Origin: Pedobacter sp. AJM
Lineage (GTDB): Bacteria; Bacteroidota; Bacteroidia; Sphingobacteriales; Sphingobacteriaceae
Direction: 5' to 3'
Assembly: GCF_002197755.1 (NCBI RefSeq)
Contig: NZ_NHOT01000001.1
Span: 682,001 to 746,000, forward strand
Length of the DNA stretch: 64,000 nt
Both the position numbers and the translations under genes were made by a program. The stretch's first letter is position 1. Each line of letters opens with the position of its first letter. A model generated the notes under the pieces. It ran no database searches, was not told the origin of the DNA, and saw only the letters and a list, made by a program, of their open reading frames with translations. Shown piece by piece: positions 8,801-17,179 of this stretch.

Positions 8801-9025
8801 ATGAAAAAAGCATATTTTAAATACCTCAACACACTACTGGTAGTCATCCCAATGACCTTAATTATGGCATTTGTAGGACTGATGCGAAACTATGGTTTTG
8901 GTGAAGATTGGTTCATTAAATTTTTAAAGGCCTGGAGCGTGATGTTACCTGTATCATATCTTTCTGCCTTTATCATTATTCCTATTGCCCGTAAATTAGC
9001 AGAGAAAATTGCGTCAAAAAACTAA
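8801..9025 (+). CDS. DUF2798 small membrane protein
   Basis: 74 residues with two membrane spans (about 10-30 and 44-66) in the layout of DUF2798: N-terminal K-rich cytoplasmic end, LVVIPMTLIMAFVGLMRNYG, then a W-S-VMLPVSY segment and a lysine-rich end. No biochemical role is established. It is 15 bp upstream of a Crp/Fnr regulator and clearly in one operon with it. The promoter carries a candidate Crp/Fnr box, so the pair probably forms a small autoregulated unit. Confidence 0.82.
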   Translation: MKKAYFKYLNTLLVVIPMTLIMAFVGLMRNYGFGEDWFIKFLKAWSVMLPVSYLSAFIIIPIARKLAEKIASKN

Positions 9026-9040
9026 TTCGCTATTAAAATA

Positions 9041-9610
9041 ATGTACCAACAGCTTTCAAATTATATCAGCCATCGTATTGAAATTAGTGAACATGATCTG
9101 AAAACTGTTTTATCGTTTTTTACTATATCAAAAGTAAAGCGGAATGAACACTTGGTAAGTCCAGGTCAAATTAGCAATAAAATATATTTTGTAACCAAGG
9201 GTTGCCTGCGAATCTATTTTTTAAATGAAAAAGGCAGTGAAGCAACCAGGCTCTTTGCTTTCGAAGATCAATTTGTAACGGCTTTGGTTAGTTTCGTTAC
9301 CGAAGCAAAGTCTTTGGAATTTGTTCAGGCTACAGAAAGCACCACATTGCTGAGCATTAATAAAACCGATTTCTATAACCTTTTAACAATTGTTCCACAT
9401 TGGGAAAAACTATATCGTCATTATCTGGAGTATGCCTATGTAACCAACACCAACCGTTTAATGTCATTTATCACATCAGATGCTACGGAAAGGTATCAGC
9501 AATTACTTCATCAACATCCAATCATTGTGAAAAGACTGTCAAATAAAATGATTGCATCATACCTGAACATCTCGCCGGAAACACTGAGCAGATTAAAGTC
9601 TAAGGGTTAA
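9041..9610 (+). CDS. Crp/Fnr-family transcriptional regulator
   Basis: 189 residues. Cyclic-nucleotide-binding-like beta-roll at about 20-115 (HLVSPGQISNKIYFVTKGCLRIYF), a long dimer helix near 125-145, and a short C-terminal helix-turn-helix (NKMIASYLNISPETLSRLKS). The arginine/serine pair needed for cAMP contact is not evident, and there are no N-terminal FNR cysteines, so the effector is unknown. This compact type is very common in Bacteroidota beside genes it controls, here DUF2798. A second copy of the type lies at 39968. Confidence 0.9.
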   Translation: MYQQLSNYISHRIEISEHDLKTVLSFFTISKVKRNEHLVSPGQISNKIYFVTKGCLRIYFLNEKGSEATRLFAFEDQFVTALVSFVTEAKSLEFVQATESTTLLSINKTDFYNLLTIVPHWEKLYRHYLEYAYVTNTNRLMSFITSDATERYQQLLHQHPIIVKRLSNKMIASYLNISPETLSRLKSKG

Positions 9611-9754
9611 TGCCTTTTTATGAATGATTAAATTCTGAATAAGGCAATGGTTATTAAATTTGATATTTTCCTGTTTAAGAAACTATTCACCTTAAACTGC
9701 TTAAGTAGCTAAAAAACCTCAGCCCTTCTATTCCAAAGTTTAAAACTAATTCGG

Positions 9755-9762
9755 TATTTTTG
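9755..9762 (+). promoter_or_regulatory. Candidate -7 element for aspS
   Basis: TATTTTTG fits TAnnTTTG and lies 23 bases before the aspS ATG. The -33 element is not clear. Confidence 0.5.
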
Positions 9763-9785
9763 CCGCTCAATTTAGATTACAATAT

Positions 9786-11531
9786 ATGTTAAGAACAGTA
9801 ACTTGTGGTGCACTCACCCTTAATAACTTAGGCGAAAGTGTAACCTTGTGTGGTTGGGTACAAAAATCAAGAGATTTAGGTGGGATGACTTTTATAGACA
9901 TCCGCGATCGTTATGGTATTACCCAGTTGGTTTTTAACATGGATGATAACCGCGAGTTATGCGAATCTGCACGTACCTTAGGCAGAGAGTTTGTGATTAA
10001 GGCTTCCGGTATTGTTGTTGAACGGAGCAACAAAAACCCTAAAATGCCTACTGGCGATGTAGAGATAAAAATCACGGCTTTAGAAATTTTAAATGCAGCT
10101 AAACTGCCTCCATTCATGATCGAAGATGATACTGATGGTGGTGATGAATTACGCATGAAATATCGCTACCTGGATTTGCGCCGTAACCCGGTTCGCAATA
10201 ACCTGGTTTTACGCCATAAAATAGCGCAATCTGTTCGTCGCTACCTGGATGCTTTAGATTTTATTGAAGTGGAAACCCCTGTTTTAATTAAATCTACCCC
10301 AGAAGGTGCAAGAGATTTTGTGGTGCCAAGCCGTATGAATGAGGGTGAATTTTATGCGCTACCTCAATCGCCGCAAACTTTTAAGCAACTGCTGATGGTT
10401 TCAGGTTTCGACAGGTATTTCCAGATTGTAAAATGTTTCAGAGATGAAGATTTAAGGGCGGATCGTCAGCCAGAATTCACACAAATAGACTGTGAAATGT
10501 CTTTCATTGAACAGGAAGATATCTTAAATACTTTTGAGGGCTTAATCCGTACGCTTTTTAAAGAGGTACGCAATTATGATTTACCAGAGGTTCCAAGAAT
10601 GCAATACGCAGATGCTATGCGATTATATGGTTCTGATAAACCTGATACCCGTTTTGCCATGCAGTTTGTAGAATTGAATGATTTGGTGAAAGGCAAAGGC
10701 TTCCCGGTTTTTGACAATGCAGAATTGGTCGTTGGTATTAATGCCAAAGGGGCCGCAAACTATACTCGCAAGCAGTTAGATGAATTAACAGATTTTATCA
10801 AACGCCCGCAAATTGGTGCTACAGGACTTATTTATGCCCGTCATAACGAGGATGGAACCATAAAATCTTCTGTTGACAAGTTTTTCAATGAAGAAGATTT
10901 GAAACAGTGGAGCCAGGTATTTAAAACGGAAAAGGGTGACTTACTTTTAATTTTAGCAGGTTCTACAGATAAAGTGCGCAAACAATTGAACGAACTTCGT
11001 TTGGAAATGGGTAACCGTTTAGGGCTACGTGATAAAAATACATTTTCTGCGCTTTGGGTGTTGGATTTTCCTCTGTTAGAATGGGATGAAGAAACGGAAC
11101 GTTATCATGCCATGCACCACCCTTTTACCTCTCCTAAGCCAGAAGACATTGCATTATTAGATACCGATCCAAAAAATGTACGTGCCAACGCCTATGATAT
11201 GGTCATTAACGGAACTGAGGTTGGTGGCGGATCAATCAGGATTCATGACCGTACCCTTCAGGCACTAATGTTTAAACACTTAGGTTTCAGTGCAGAAGAA
11301 GCACAGAAACAATTTGGCTTCTTAATGGATGCCTTTGAATTTGGCGCACCGCCACACGGAGGTATTGCCTTTGGTTTTGATCGTTTAACATCCATTTTCG
11401 CTGGTTTGGATTCCATTCGTGATGTTATCGCTTTCCCTAAAAATAATTCGGGCAGGGATGTGATGATTGATAGTCCGAGTACTATTGATGAAAAACAATT
11501 AAAAGAGCTGAAAATTAAAACGGATTTATAA
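9786..11531 (+). CDS. aspS: Aspartyl-tRNA synthetase
   Basis: 581 residues, the full length of a bacterial AspRS. N-terminal OB-fold anticodon-binding domain (1-105), class II core split by the bacterial GAD insertion (about 290-410), then the motif 3 region [15 protein letters not shown] near 545. Motif 2 is [18 protein letters not shown] with the ATP-binding Arg. It loads tRNA-Asp with aspartate in the cytoplasm. Whether it also charges tRNA-Asn cannot be decided from the sequence alone. Single gene with its own promoter; a bidirectional terminator follows 230 bp later. Confidence 0.98.
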   Translation: MLRTVTCGALTLNNLGESVTLCGWVQKSRDLGGMTFIDIRDRYGITQLVFNMDDNRELCESARTLGREFVIKASGIVVERSNKNPKMPTGDVEIKITALEILNAAKLPPFMIEDDTDGGDELRMKYRYLDLRRNPVRNNLVLRHKIAQSVRRYLDALDFIEVETPVLIKSTPEGARDFVVPSRMNEGEFYALPQSPQTFKQLLMVSGFDRYFQIVKCFRDEDLRADRQPEFTQIDCEMSFIEQEDILNTFEGLIRTLFKEVRNYDLPEVPRMQYADAMRLYGSDKPDTRFAMQFVELNDLVKGKGFPVFDNAELVVGINAKGAANYTRKQLDELTDFIKRPQIGATGLIYARHNEDGTIKSSVDKFFNEEDLKQWSQVFKTEKGDLLLILAGSTDKVRKQLNELRLEMGNRLGLRDKNTFSALWVLDFPLLEWDEETERYHAMHHPFTSPKPEDIALLDTDPKNVRANAYDMVINGTEVGGGSIRIHDRTLQALMFKHLGFSAEEAQKQFGFLMDAFEFGAPPHGGIAFGFDRLTSIFAGLDSIRDVIAFPKNNSGRDVMIDSPSTIDEKQLKELKIKTDL

Positions 11532-11700
11532 GGTTCATTAGTTCATGGGGCTAAAATACGCCATAGCAGCCTTCTGTCTATCGGTGTGGTGCCTCACTAA
11601 GTCAAATTAATGCCCATAAATGCATTACATAAGATAAATTTAAGCTGGTAGATGAGACACCAACCAGTAGGGTAAAACGGATTTATAAGGTGCATTAGTT
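11516..11700 (+). repeat. Duplicated aspS 3' end with intervening repeat-like DNA
   Basis: Positions 11516-11543, covering the last codons and stop of aspS, recur at 11673-11700 with a single mismatch in 28 bases. The sequence after each copy is also related: GTTCATGGGGCTAA then AATACG after copy one, and GTTCATAGGGCTAA then AATACG after copy two, with short insertions. Between them lie two related segments on opposite strands with the core GGTGTCTCATC-like motif (near 11587-11600 and 11650-11663). The 316 bp between aspS and the next gene hold no reading frame of note. Confidence 0.75.
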
Positions 11701-11755
11701 TAGTTGTTATTCGTTCATAGGGCTAAGCGCAGAAATACGAAATTACGAGCATAAA

Positions 11756-11790
11756 CAAAAAACTCCTGATGAATCATCAGGAGTTTTTTG
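11756..11790. terminator. Bidirectional terminator between aspS and the YtxH block
   Basis: AACTCCTGATG pairs with CATCAGGAGTT around a short loop (11761-11785), with six T residues on the plus side and a run of A residues before it, so it can stop transcription from both sides. Confidence 0.92.
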
Positions 11791-11847
11791 TTTATCTAAT
11801 TTTTGCACCTCGTTAACTAATTAACTAATGATTAATAAATCATCAGA

Positions 11848-12285
11848 CTAATATGTTTCGCTATCTGGCGGAATGCCATAATCAATAAACTTTTTTGCTT
11901 TTTTATCTTTTCTGCTGCCGAACCAGCCTTTAACCGAATTGTAAATTGCTGAAAGATGTTCTGCATCTAAAGATTTACCAACCTTACCAGAAACCAATCC
12001 GACTGCTGCTTTAGTTAAAAAGCCTGCACCCCTGAAAAGTGTTTTATTCATAAACATCGGCAGTAGCAAAGACATCGCTGTTCCGCTGATATTCAATTTC
12101 TCGTCAGCTTTGAAAAAATTATTCGGAGTAGCGTATTTTTTAATCAGTGCCCCAAAAGTAAATTGTTTTGCATAATTTTTTGAATCCGCAATAAGCAGGT
12201 TTTGTTTTAATGTATATTCTACCTTAAGCTCAAGCTTTTTGGCTTGCAAATCTTCCAGATTGCTGATATTTTTATAACTTCTCAT
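11848..12285 (-). CDS. Hypothetical protein, last gene of the YtxH-holin block
   Basis: 145 residues from the ATG at 12285. That start has a strong Shine-Dalgarno AAGGAGG at 12292-12298, rare in this window, and is preferred over the longer TTG frame at 12306. Helical N-terminus (LEDLQAKKLELKVEYTLKQNL), a possible membrane-associated middle (about 70-105, TAMSLLLPMFMNK) and a basic C-terminal part. It overlaps the holin-like gene by 14 bases. I do not recognise a family; the constant company of YtxH and holin-like genes points to an envelope role. Confidence 0.75.
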   Translation of the reverse strand: MRSYKNISNLEDLQAKKLELKVEYTLKQNLLIADSKNYAKQFTFGALIKKYATPNNFFKADEKLNISGTAMSLLLPMFMNKTLFRGAGFLTKAAVGLVSGKVGKSLDAEHLSAIYNSVKGWFGSRKDKKAKKFIDYGIPPDSETY

Positions 12286-12652
12286 CTTCTTCCTCCTTAT
12301 CGGCAAGTTTGTTGAAATACTTACTAATTGCGATATTTATAATTGCCTTTTCGATGTATTTATCTTTAGTTAAATACACCACAACTGCAAGTAAAATATA
12401 AATTAATGAAACGCAGCCAAACCCTCCGGCATAACTATTTAAAACGCTAGATAAGAAGAGAGCCAATGTTACACTACCAAATAAGAATGCCAGAATAAAG
12501 CATACAATTACCACCGTATTGGTTACTAAATCGGCAAATATTTTAGATACCTTTTCCACGAGGTAAAGTCGGGTATATTCTACTCTTGCCTCTAAATAGC
12601 CTTTGGCATCATCGAAAATATCCTCGATACCTTTCTCTTTATTTTCTTGCAT
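12272..12652 (-). CDS. Phage-holin-superfamily-like membrane protein
   Basis: 126 residues from the ATG at 12650-12652; the open frame runs 12 codons further upstream only from a GTG inside a hairpin, so the ATG is preferred. An amphipathic N-terminus (DIFDDAKGYLEARVEYTRLYLVEKVSKIFADL) precedes two membrane spans (about 45-68 and 75-98), the pattern of the Phage_holin_3_6/DUF1469 group. These chromosomal proteins are not true lysis proteins as far as known. Sits between the YtxH gene and an unknown gene; operon-like. Confidence 0.78.
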   Translation of the reverse strand: MQENKEKGIEDIFDDAKGYLEARVEYTRLYLVEKVSKIFADLVTNTVVIVCFILAFLFGSVTLALFLSSVLNSYAGGFGCVSLIYILLAVVVYLTKDKYIEKAIINIAISKYFNKLADKEEEDEKL

Positions 12653-12670
12653 AGTTAAGATGAAATTTAA

Positions 12671-12692
12671 CTGGGTGCCATAAAACACCCAG
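12671..12692 (-). other. Hairpin between the YtxH and holin-like genes
   Basis: A perfect 7-bp stem CTGGGTG / CACCCAG encloses an 8-base loop in the short gap after the YtxH stop. On the minus strand it is followed by TTAAATTTC rather than a U run, so it may lower read-through or protect the upstream transcript end. Confidence 0.5.
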
Positions 12693-12707
12693 CTATTATT
12701 TTATTGC

Positions 12708-12974
12708 TTATGCGTGCTCTACGTCGTCACTATACTCCTCTTCAACACTTCTCAATTTGGTTTTAATTGAGGTCACGACTTTATCTTTCAGGCTGGACAG
12801 ACTGTTAATTTCATCAGCAGCTTTGTCTTTAATAGAATCGCCTAAATCTTTTAAAGACTGGCTTAATTTATCGCGGGTTTCGTCACCTTTATCAGGTGCA
12901 AATAAAATACCTAAGGCGGCACCGGCAGCTAATCCTGCTAAAAGGGCAACTACAACTTTTGAGTTATCATTCAT
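12708..12974 (-). CDS. YtxH-domain protein
   Basis: 88 residues. A glycine/alanine-rich membrane span (VALLAGLAAGAALGILFAPDKG, 8-29) followed by a charged amphipathic helix full of K, D and S repeats is the YtxH domain. The family is tied to general stress and envelope functions, with no known reaction. First gene of a three-gene minus-strand block with the holin-like and unknown genes; 72 bp downstream of the AI-2E-type permease gene. Confidence 0.88.
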   Translation of the reverse strand: MNDNSKVVVALLAGLAAGAALGILFAPDKGDETRDKLSQSLKDLGDSIKDKAADEINSLSSLKDKVVTSIKTKLRSVEEEYSDDVEHA

Positions 12975-13045
12975 AATTATGTATTTTAAGGGTTTAACGT
13001 TTACAATATAAGGATTACTATATTATTTAATTGTTAAGCTGTAAT

Positions 13046-14095
13046 TTATAACTCATTATGCTCATTATTTGTTTTAATTCTTTCTAATCTTTCTGAGGCA
13101 AGCGTGCTTGTTTCATAAATTTTAATCAGCAATATAAAGTAAGATAGCAAAAGCGGCCCAAAAATGAGCCCCAGAATCCCAAATAATGGGATACCAATAA
13201 TTACGCCAATTACGGTGATGATGGGATGAATGTTGCCTACTTTTTTAGCAATAACAAACCTTAGCACGTTATCAATATTTATAATCACCACGAAACCAAA
13301 AATCAGCATTGCCCAACCTTCAAAATTATGTCCGTTCACAATTTGAAGAATAGCAGCCGGAACAAATACTACCGGAGGGCCCAAAACAGGCACGAAAGAA
13401 ATAAATGTAGTAATTACACCCCAGAAAACAGGATCCTGATAACCCAAAACATAAAAAGATAAACTGACAAGCGAACCCTGAACCAAACAAATCAGCCCCT
13501 GGCCAAGTACATTTGCATAAGTAGTATTTTTCATTTCATCGCCAAAACGAAGTGCATTCTGTTCTCTGAAAGGGGCATACTTAACCAGAGAGAATTCAAA
13601 TTGCTTTCGCTCTATCAGCATAAAGTAAAGCAGGAAATACATCACCAGCAAACTCAATATGATATTTACTGCGCTGGAAATTATAGACGGGAAAAGCTGT
13701 GTGGCCCAGTTACCCAGCCGGTTTAAACCTTCCTGAATTAAATTTTCATTAATTTTTAAAGGAAGCAGGTGCTGAATTTTAACCAATAAATTTTTAAAGA
13801 AAATTTCATTACTCCTTAACTCTGAAATTTTACTGATCACCATACTGCTTAATGCATAAAAAGGCAATATAATCAGCACTATACTTATGGTAATGAGCAT
13901 AATGGCCACAATACGCTTATTCCAGTTTTTTACTTCGGCCAGATAAATATATACCGGACGCATAATAGTGTATAAGACCAGTGTAGATAGTATGGCAGAA
14001 AATATATCTTTTAATGAATAGGCAATCAGCACACCAAGTGCTATGATGATCACAAGATTAATATTCTGACGCTGTTTATAAGAAAATACGGACAT
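13046..14095 (-). CDS. AI-2E/PerM-family membrane permease
   Basis: 349 residues with about seven or eight membrane spans. The central GQGLICLVQGSLVSLSFYVLGY and VPVLGPPVVFVPAAI segments are the signature of the AI-2E transporter (YdiK/PerM/TqsA) superfamily. Members carry small molecules or ions; some act as Na+/H+ antiporters, so the autoinducer name should not be taken literally. A short tail after the last span is polar. Preceded by the sigma54 regulator gene with 49 bp between, possibly separate units. Confidence 0.9.
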   Translation of the reverse strand: MSVFSYKQRQNINLVIIIALGVLIAYSLKDIFSAILSTLVLYTIMRPVYIYLAEVKNWNKRIVAIMLITISIVLIILPFYALSSMVISKISELRSNEIFFKNLLVKIQHLLPLKINENLIQEGLNRLGNWATQLFPSIISSAVNIILSLLVMYFLLYFMLIERKQFEFSLVKYAPFREQNALRFGDEMKNTTYANVLGQGLICLVQGSLVSLSFYVLGYQDPVFWGVITTFISFVPVLGPPVVFVPAAILQIVNGHNFEGWAMLIFGFVVIINIDNVLRFVIAKKVGNIHPIITVIGVIIGIPLFGILGLIFGPLLLSYFILLIKIYETSTLASERLERIKTNNEHNEL

Positions 14096-14144
14096 AATTT
14101 AGAAGCACTGCAACATTTAAATAGCAAAACCCTGCAATTTGTTT

Positions 14145-15557
14145 TTAGCGATCTTCAGTTTTAAAGGCTTCATTTAATTTAAGGCCTTTCATTTTATTAT
14201 AGAGTGTCTTCCTGTCAATATTTAAAATTTGTGCTGCCTTGGTTTTATTAAAATTAACCTTTATTAAAGCATTTAGAATGGCATCATATTCTGCTTCCTT
14301 CGCTGCATTTTTTAAGGCTTTCGATGGATTAATCGCTTCAATACCATTTTTATGCTTTTCCTCACGACAAGTATAATTTGATAATTCCAATGGCAGAACA
14401 TCAACCTGGATTTCGTTTCCTTCAGTTAGCAGGGCTAATCTTCTGACTACATTTTTTAATTCGCGGATATTACCCGGCCAGCTATAATTCAGGAAGCATG
14501 TTTTTACCCCTTCAGAAAAACCTTTAATTTTTTTGTTCAGCTCCAGGTTTGCGACCATTAAAAATTTAGCCGCAAAAATTAAAATGTCATTCCCACGCTC
14601 TTTAAGTGATGGCAGATGAATAGAATACTCATTAAAACGGTGAAATAAATCCTCTCTGAATGTTCCTTTATTAATGTTCAAAGCAATATTTTCATTGGTT
14701 GCTACGATAATACGAACATCGATATCAATTTCTTTTGTACTTCCGATGCGCTTCACTTTGCGTTCCTGAACGGCCCTTAACAGAACGGCTTGAATTTCAT
14801 AGGACAAATTTCCAACTTCATCCAAAAACAAAGTACCTCCATTAGCCTGCTCAAAATGGCCTATTTTGGTAAACAAGGCTCCGGTATAGGCACCCTTTTC
14901 ATGTCCGAAAAATTCGCTTCCTGCAAGTTCTTTCGTTAATGAACCACAATCCATAGCGATAAAAGGCTTATCTTTTCTTAAACTGTTGGAATGAATTGCT
15001 TTAGCTACACATTCTTTTCCGGTTCCACTTTTACCTGTTAAAATTATACTATAGGATGTTGGTGCAATCAAATGAATTTCCTTCAGCAGCTCGCAAGAGG
15101 CTTCGCTTTGGCCGCAAATAAAATCAACAGGATCTGTCTCGTATTCTGCAACATCTTTTGCATTAGCCTGCAATACAATTTCCTTTAAGCTTTTCTGACT
15201 TTCGAGTGCAGTATGAATAGCCGCTAAAATTTTATCAGGATACAGGGGTTTGGTAATATAATCATATGCACCAAGTTTAATCAGCTCTACGGCAAGTTTT
15301 ACATCTGAATAACCGGTAATAATGATGACAATTGTGGATGGATGTTTATCCTTTACTTTAATTAAAATTTCACGCCCATCGGTATCATTAAGACGATAAT
15401 CGCAGATAATCAAGTTGAACGTTTCCTGTGATAAAATCTCCATCGCAGCGGCACCCGATATAGCGTTTGACACTTCGAAACCATTCTTTGTTAAAAATTT
15501 AGACAGGAATAACCCTATACTTATTTCATCATCTACTATTAAAATCTTTTTATTCAT
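14145..15557 (-). CDS. Sigma54-dependent response regulator (NtrC family)
   Basis: 470 residues. Receiver domain 1-120 with phospho-acceptor D53 (IICDYRLND) and K103; AAA+ domain about 145-385 with Walker A GKSGTGKE (175-182), the sigma54-contact loop GAYTGA (222-227), and arginine fingers in the following region; C-terminal Fis-type helix-turn-helix (NKTKAAQILNIDRKTLYNKM). It should activate promoters read by RpoN. No sensor kinase gene is adjacent, so its partner lies elsewhere. No -24/-12 promoter (TGGC-N8-TTGC form) was noticed in this window. Confidence 0.96.
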   Translation of the reverse strand: MNKKILIVDDEISIGLFLSKFLTKNGFEVSNAISGAAAMEILSQETFNLIICDYRLNDTDGREILIKVKDKHPSTIVIIITGYSDVKLAVELIKLGAYDYITKPLYPDKILAAIHTALESQKSLKEIVLQANAKDVAEYETDPVDFICGQSEASCELLKEIHLIAPTSYSIILTGKSGTGKECVAKAIHSNSLRKDKPFIAMDCGSLTKELAGSEFFGHEKGAYTGALFTKIGHFEQANGGTLFLDEVGNLSYEIQAVLLRAVQERKVKRIGSTKEIDIDVRIIVATNENIALNINKGTFREDLFHRFNEYSIHLPSLKERGNDILIFAAKFLMVANLELNKKIKGFSEGVKTCFLNYSWPGNIRELKNVVRRLALLTEGNEIQVDVLPLELSNYTCREEKHKNGIEAINPSKALKNAAKEAEYDAILNALIKVNFNKTKAAQILNIDRKTLYNKMKGLKLNEAFKTEDR

Positions 15558-15688
15558 GAGCGTTTACTAATTGTTTAGCTAAAAACCTCCAGATTAGCAG
15601 CAAGCATTCCTAAATAGAGCGATAATTTAGAAATTATAAAGATCAATGATTAATTAAAACAAACATATTTTAAGAGCAATTTACAATC

Positions 15689-16468
15689 CTAAATTCCCTT
15701 AAAGTGCGCTTTCCGCTTATCAATAAATGCAGAAACACCCTCTTTAAAGTCACTTGTTTCGAAACATTTCCCAAATTCTTCTATTTCAACGTCATAACCA
15801 TTTAATGCATTAACACAAGTATTAACCGCTTTTATGGCAGCAGATACGGCCAATGGCGCGCGTTGTTTAATCAGGTTTAAAATTTCAGTTGCTTTATTCA
15901 TCAAATCAGATGGATCGACTGTATGGTTTACCAAACCTATTTTCAGGGCTTCGTCTGCAGAGATCATACCAGCCGTAGTAATTAGTTCAATGGCTTTCCC
16001 CTTCCCAACCAGTTGGGTTAGCCTTTGTGTTCCACCATAACCCGGAATTAACCCCAGCGTAACTTCAGGTAAACCGAGTTTCGCATGTGAGGATGCAATG
16101 CGCATGTGGCAGGCCATGGCAAGTTCTAATCCGCCGCCCAAAGCAAAACCATTAATGGCTGCGATAAAAGGTTTTAGTGAATTTTCAATAGCATTAAAAA
16201 CATCACGTTGCCCATTTCTCGCCAGTGCTTTCCCTTGTTCGGCATTGTAATCCGAAAATTCTTTAATATCGGCTCCGGCAACAAAAGCTTTTTCGCCTGC
16301 GCCCGTCAAAATCACACCTTTCACCTCTGCAGTTTCATTTGCAAATGAAACTACTTTTGCCAGTTCAGCTAGCGTTTCTTTGTTTAAGGCATTTAATGCC
16401 CTTTCGCGATTGATGGTCACATAAAGAATATTCTCTTTTATCTCTGATATTAAATGCTGATATGTCAT
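15689..16468 (-). CDS. Enoyl-CoA hydratase/isomerase family protein
   Basis: 259 residues, standard crotonase length. The oxyanion-hole loops are AFVAGADIKEF (about 63-73) and the second glycine-rich GFALGGGLELAMACH (about 107-121). The catalytic glutamates expected in true hydratases are placed in GGGLELA and LPEVTLGLIPG, so hydration of short enoyl-CoA esters (fatty-acid or branched amino-acid breakdown) is likely. It starts 3 bp after the B12-binding gene, which hints at a shared acyl-CoA pathway. Exact substrate open. Confidence 0.92.
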   Translation of the reverse strand: MTYQHLISEIKENILYVTINRERALNALNKETLAELAKVVSFANETAEVKGVILTGAGEKAFVAGADIKEFSDYNAEQGKALARNGQRDVFNAIENSLKPFIAAINGFALGGGLELAMACHMRIASSHAKLGLPEVTLGLIPGYGGTQRLTQLVGKGKAIELITTAGMISADEALKIGLVNHTVDPSDLMNKATEILNLIKQRAPLAVSAAIKAVNTCVNALNGYDVEIEEFGKCFETSDFKEGVSAFIDKRKAHFKGI

Positions 16469-16471
16469 AAT

Positions 16472-16891
16472 TTAAAAATTTCTGTTTTCTGCTACCCAAT
16501 TCTGAATGTATGCTACAATACTGGCCATGGTGGTTCCTGGCGGAAATAATTCTCCGACACCAATTTCCGCAAGTTTCATCCGGTCCGATTCAGGTATAAT
16601 CCCCCCACCTGTTAACAAAACGTCGTCGAGCTGTTTTTCTTTCATAAAATGAATAATTTTTGGAAAGATGGTCATGTGTGCCCCAGAAAGTATAGATATA
16701 CCTATTGCATCCACATCTTCCTGCAATGCGGTATTTACAACCATTTCTGGGGTTTGCCGCAAGCCCGTATATATTACTTCCATCCCGGCATCGCGTAGTG
16801 ATGTGGCAATTACCTTGGCACCTCTATCGTGCCCATCTAATCCAACCTTCGCGACTAAAACGCGTATTGGTCTGTTTAATACTTTGCTCAT
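16472..16891 (-). CDS. Stand-alone cobalamin-binding protein (acyl-CoA mutase small-subunit type)
   Basis: 139 residues from the ATG at 16889-16891; the open frame extends 62 codons upstream but that part is low-complexity and unlike the family. The B12-binding motif DxHxxG is present as D19-G-H21-DRG24, followed by [10 protein letters not shown] and the LSGAHM and [10 protein letters not shown] loops. It matches the C-terminal domain of methylmalonyl-CoA mutase or the small subunits of isobutyryl- or 2-hydroxyisobutyryl-CoA mutases. The catalytic large subunit is not in the window. Operon with the enoyl-CoA hydratase gene. Confidence 0.88.
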   Translation of the reverse strand: MSKVLNRPIRVLVAKVGLDGHDRGAKVIATSLRDAGMEVIYTGLRQTPEMVVNTALQEDVDAIGISILSGAHMTIFPKIIHFMKEKQLDDVLLTGGGIIPESDRMKLAEIGVGELFPPGTTMASIVAYIQNWVAENRNF

Positions 16892-17149
16892 GGTAATATT
16901 AAATTGATGTAAATGTATTGATTTTTCTTTTATGTGAATAGAGAATAGGTAACGGGAAATCAATAATAAAAATAGATTTCCAGCCCATTCTCTATTTTTA
17001 CGTTCCTGCCTATAGATGGGAAATGATGAAGAGCAAAGCAAGCTCCATTTATTTACCGTTTCCAACTCCCTATGCATTAAGTTACTACTTAATTCCCTAT
17101 TTATACATTTTCTATTTTTTAATCATTACCTAAATACGCTCAATCTTTT

Positions 17150-17157
17150 TACCTTTG
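17150..17157 (+). promoter_or_regulatory. Candidate -7 element for glnS
   Basis: TACCTTTG, an exact TAnnTTTG, ends 22 bases before the glnS ATG. Confidence 0.55.
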
Positions 17158-17179
17158 CATTCCTAATTTACAGGTTTTT

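Noticed and set aside
9611..9646. Hairpin after the first Crp/Fnr gene (TGCCTT/AAGGCA)
   Set aside because: Long loop, short stem and no T run; not convincing as a terminator.
12286..12306. TTG start of the unknown gene after the holin-like gene
   Set aside because: The ATG at 12285 has a strong AAGGAGG Shine-Dalgarno at proper distance.
16892..17077. N-terminal extension of the B12-binding protein
   Set aside because: Low-complexity, not found in the family pattern, while the ATG at 16891 starts the domain at the usual place.
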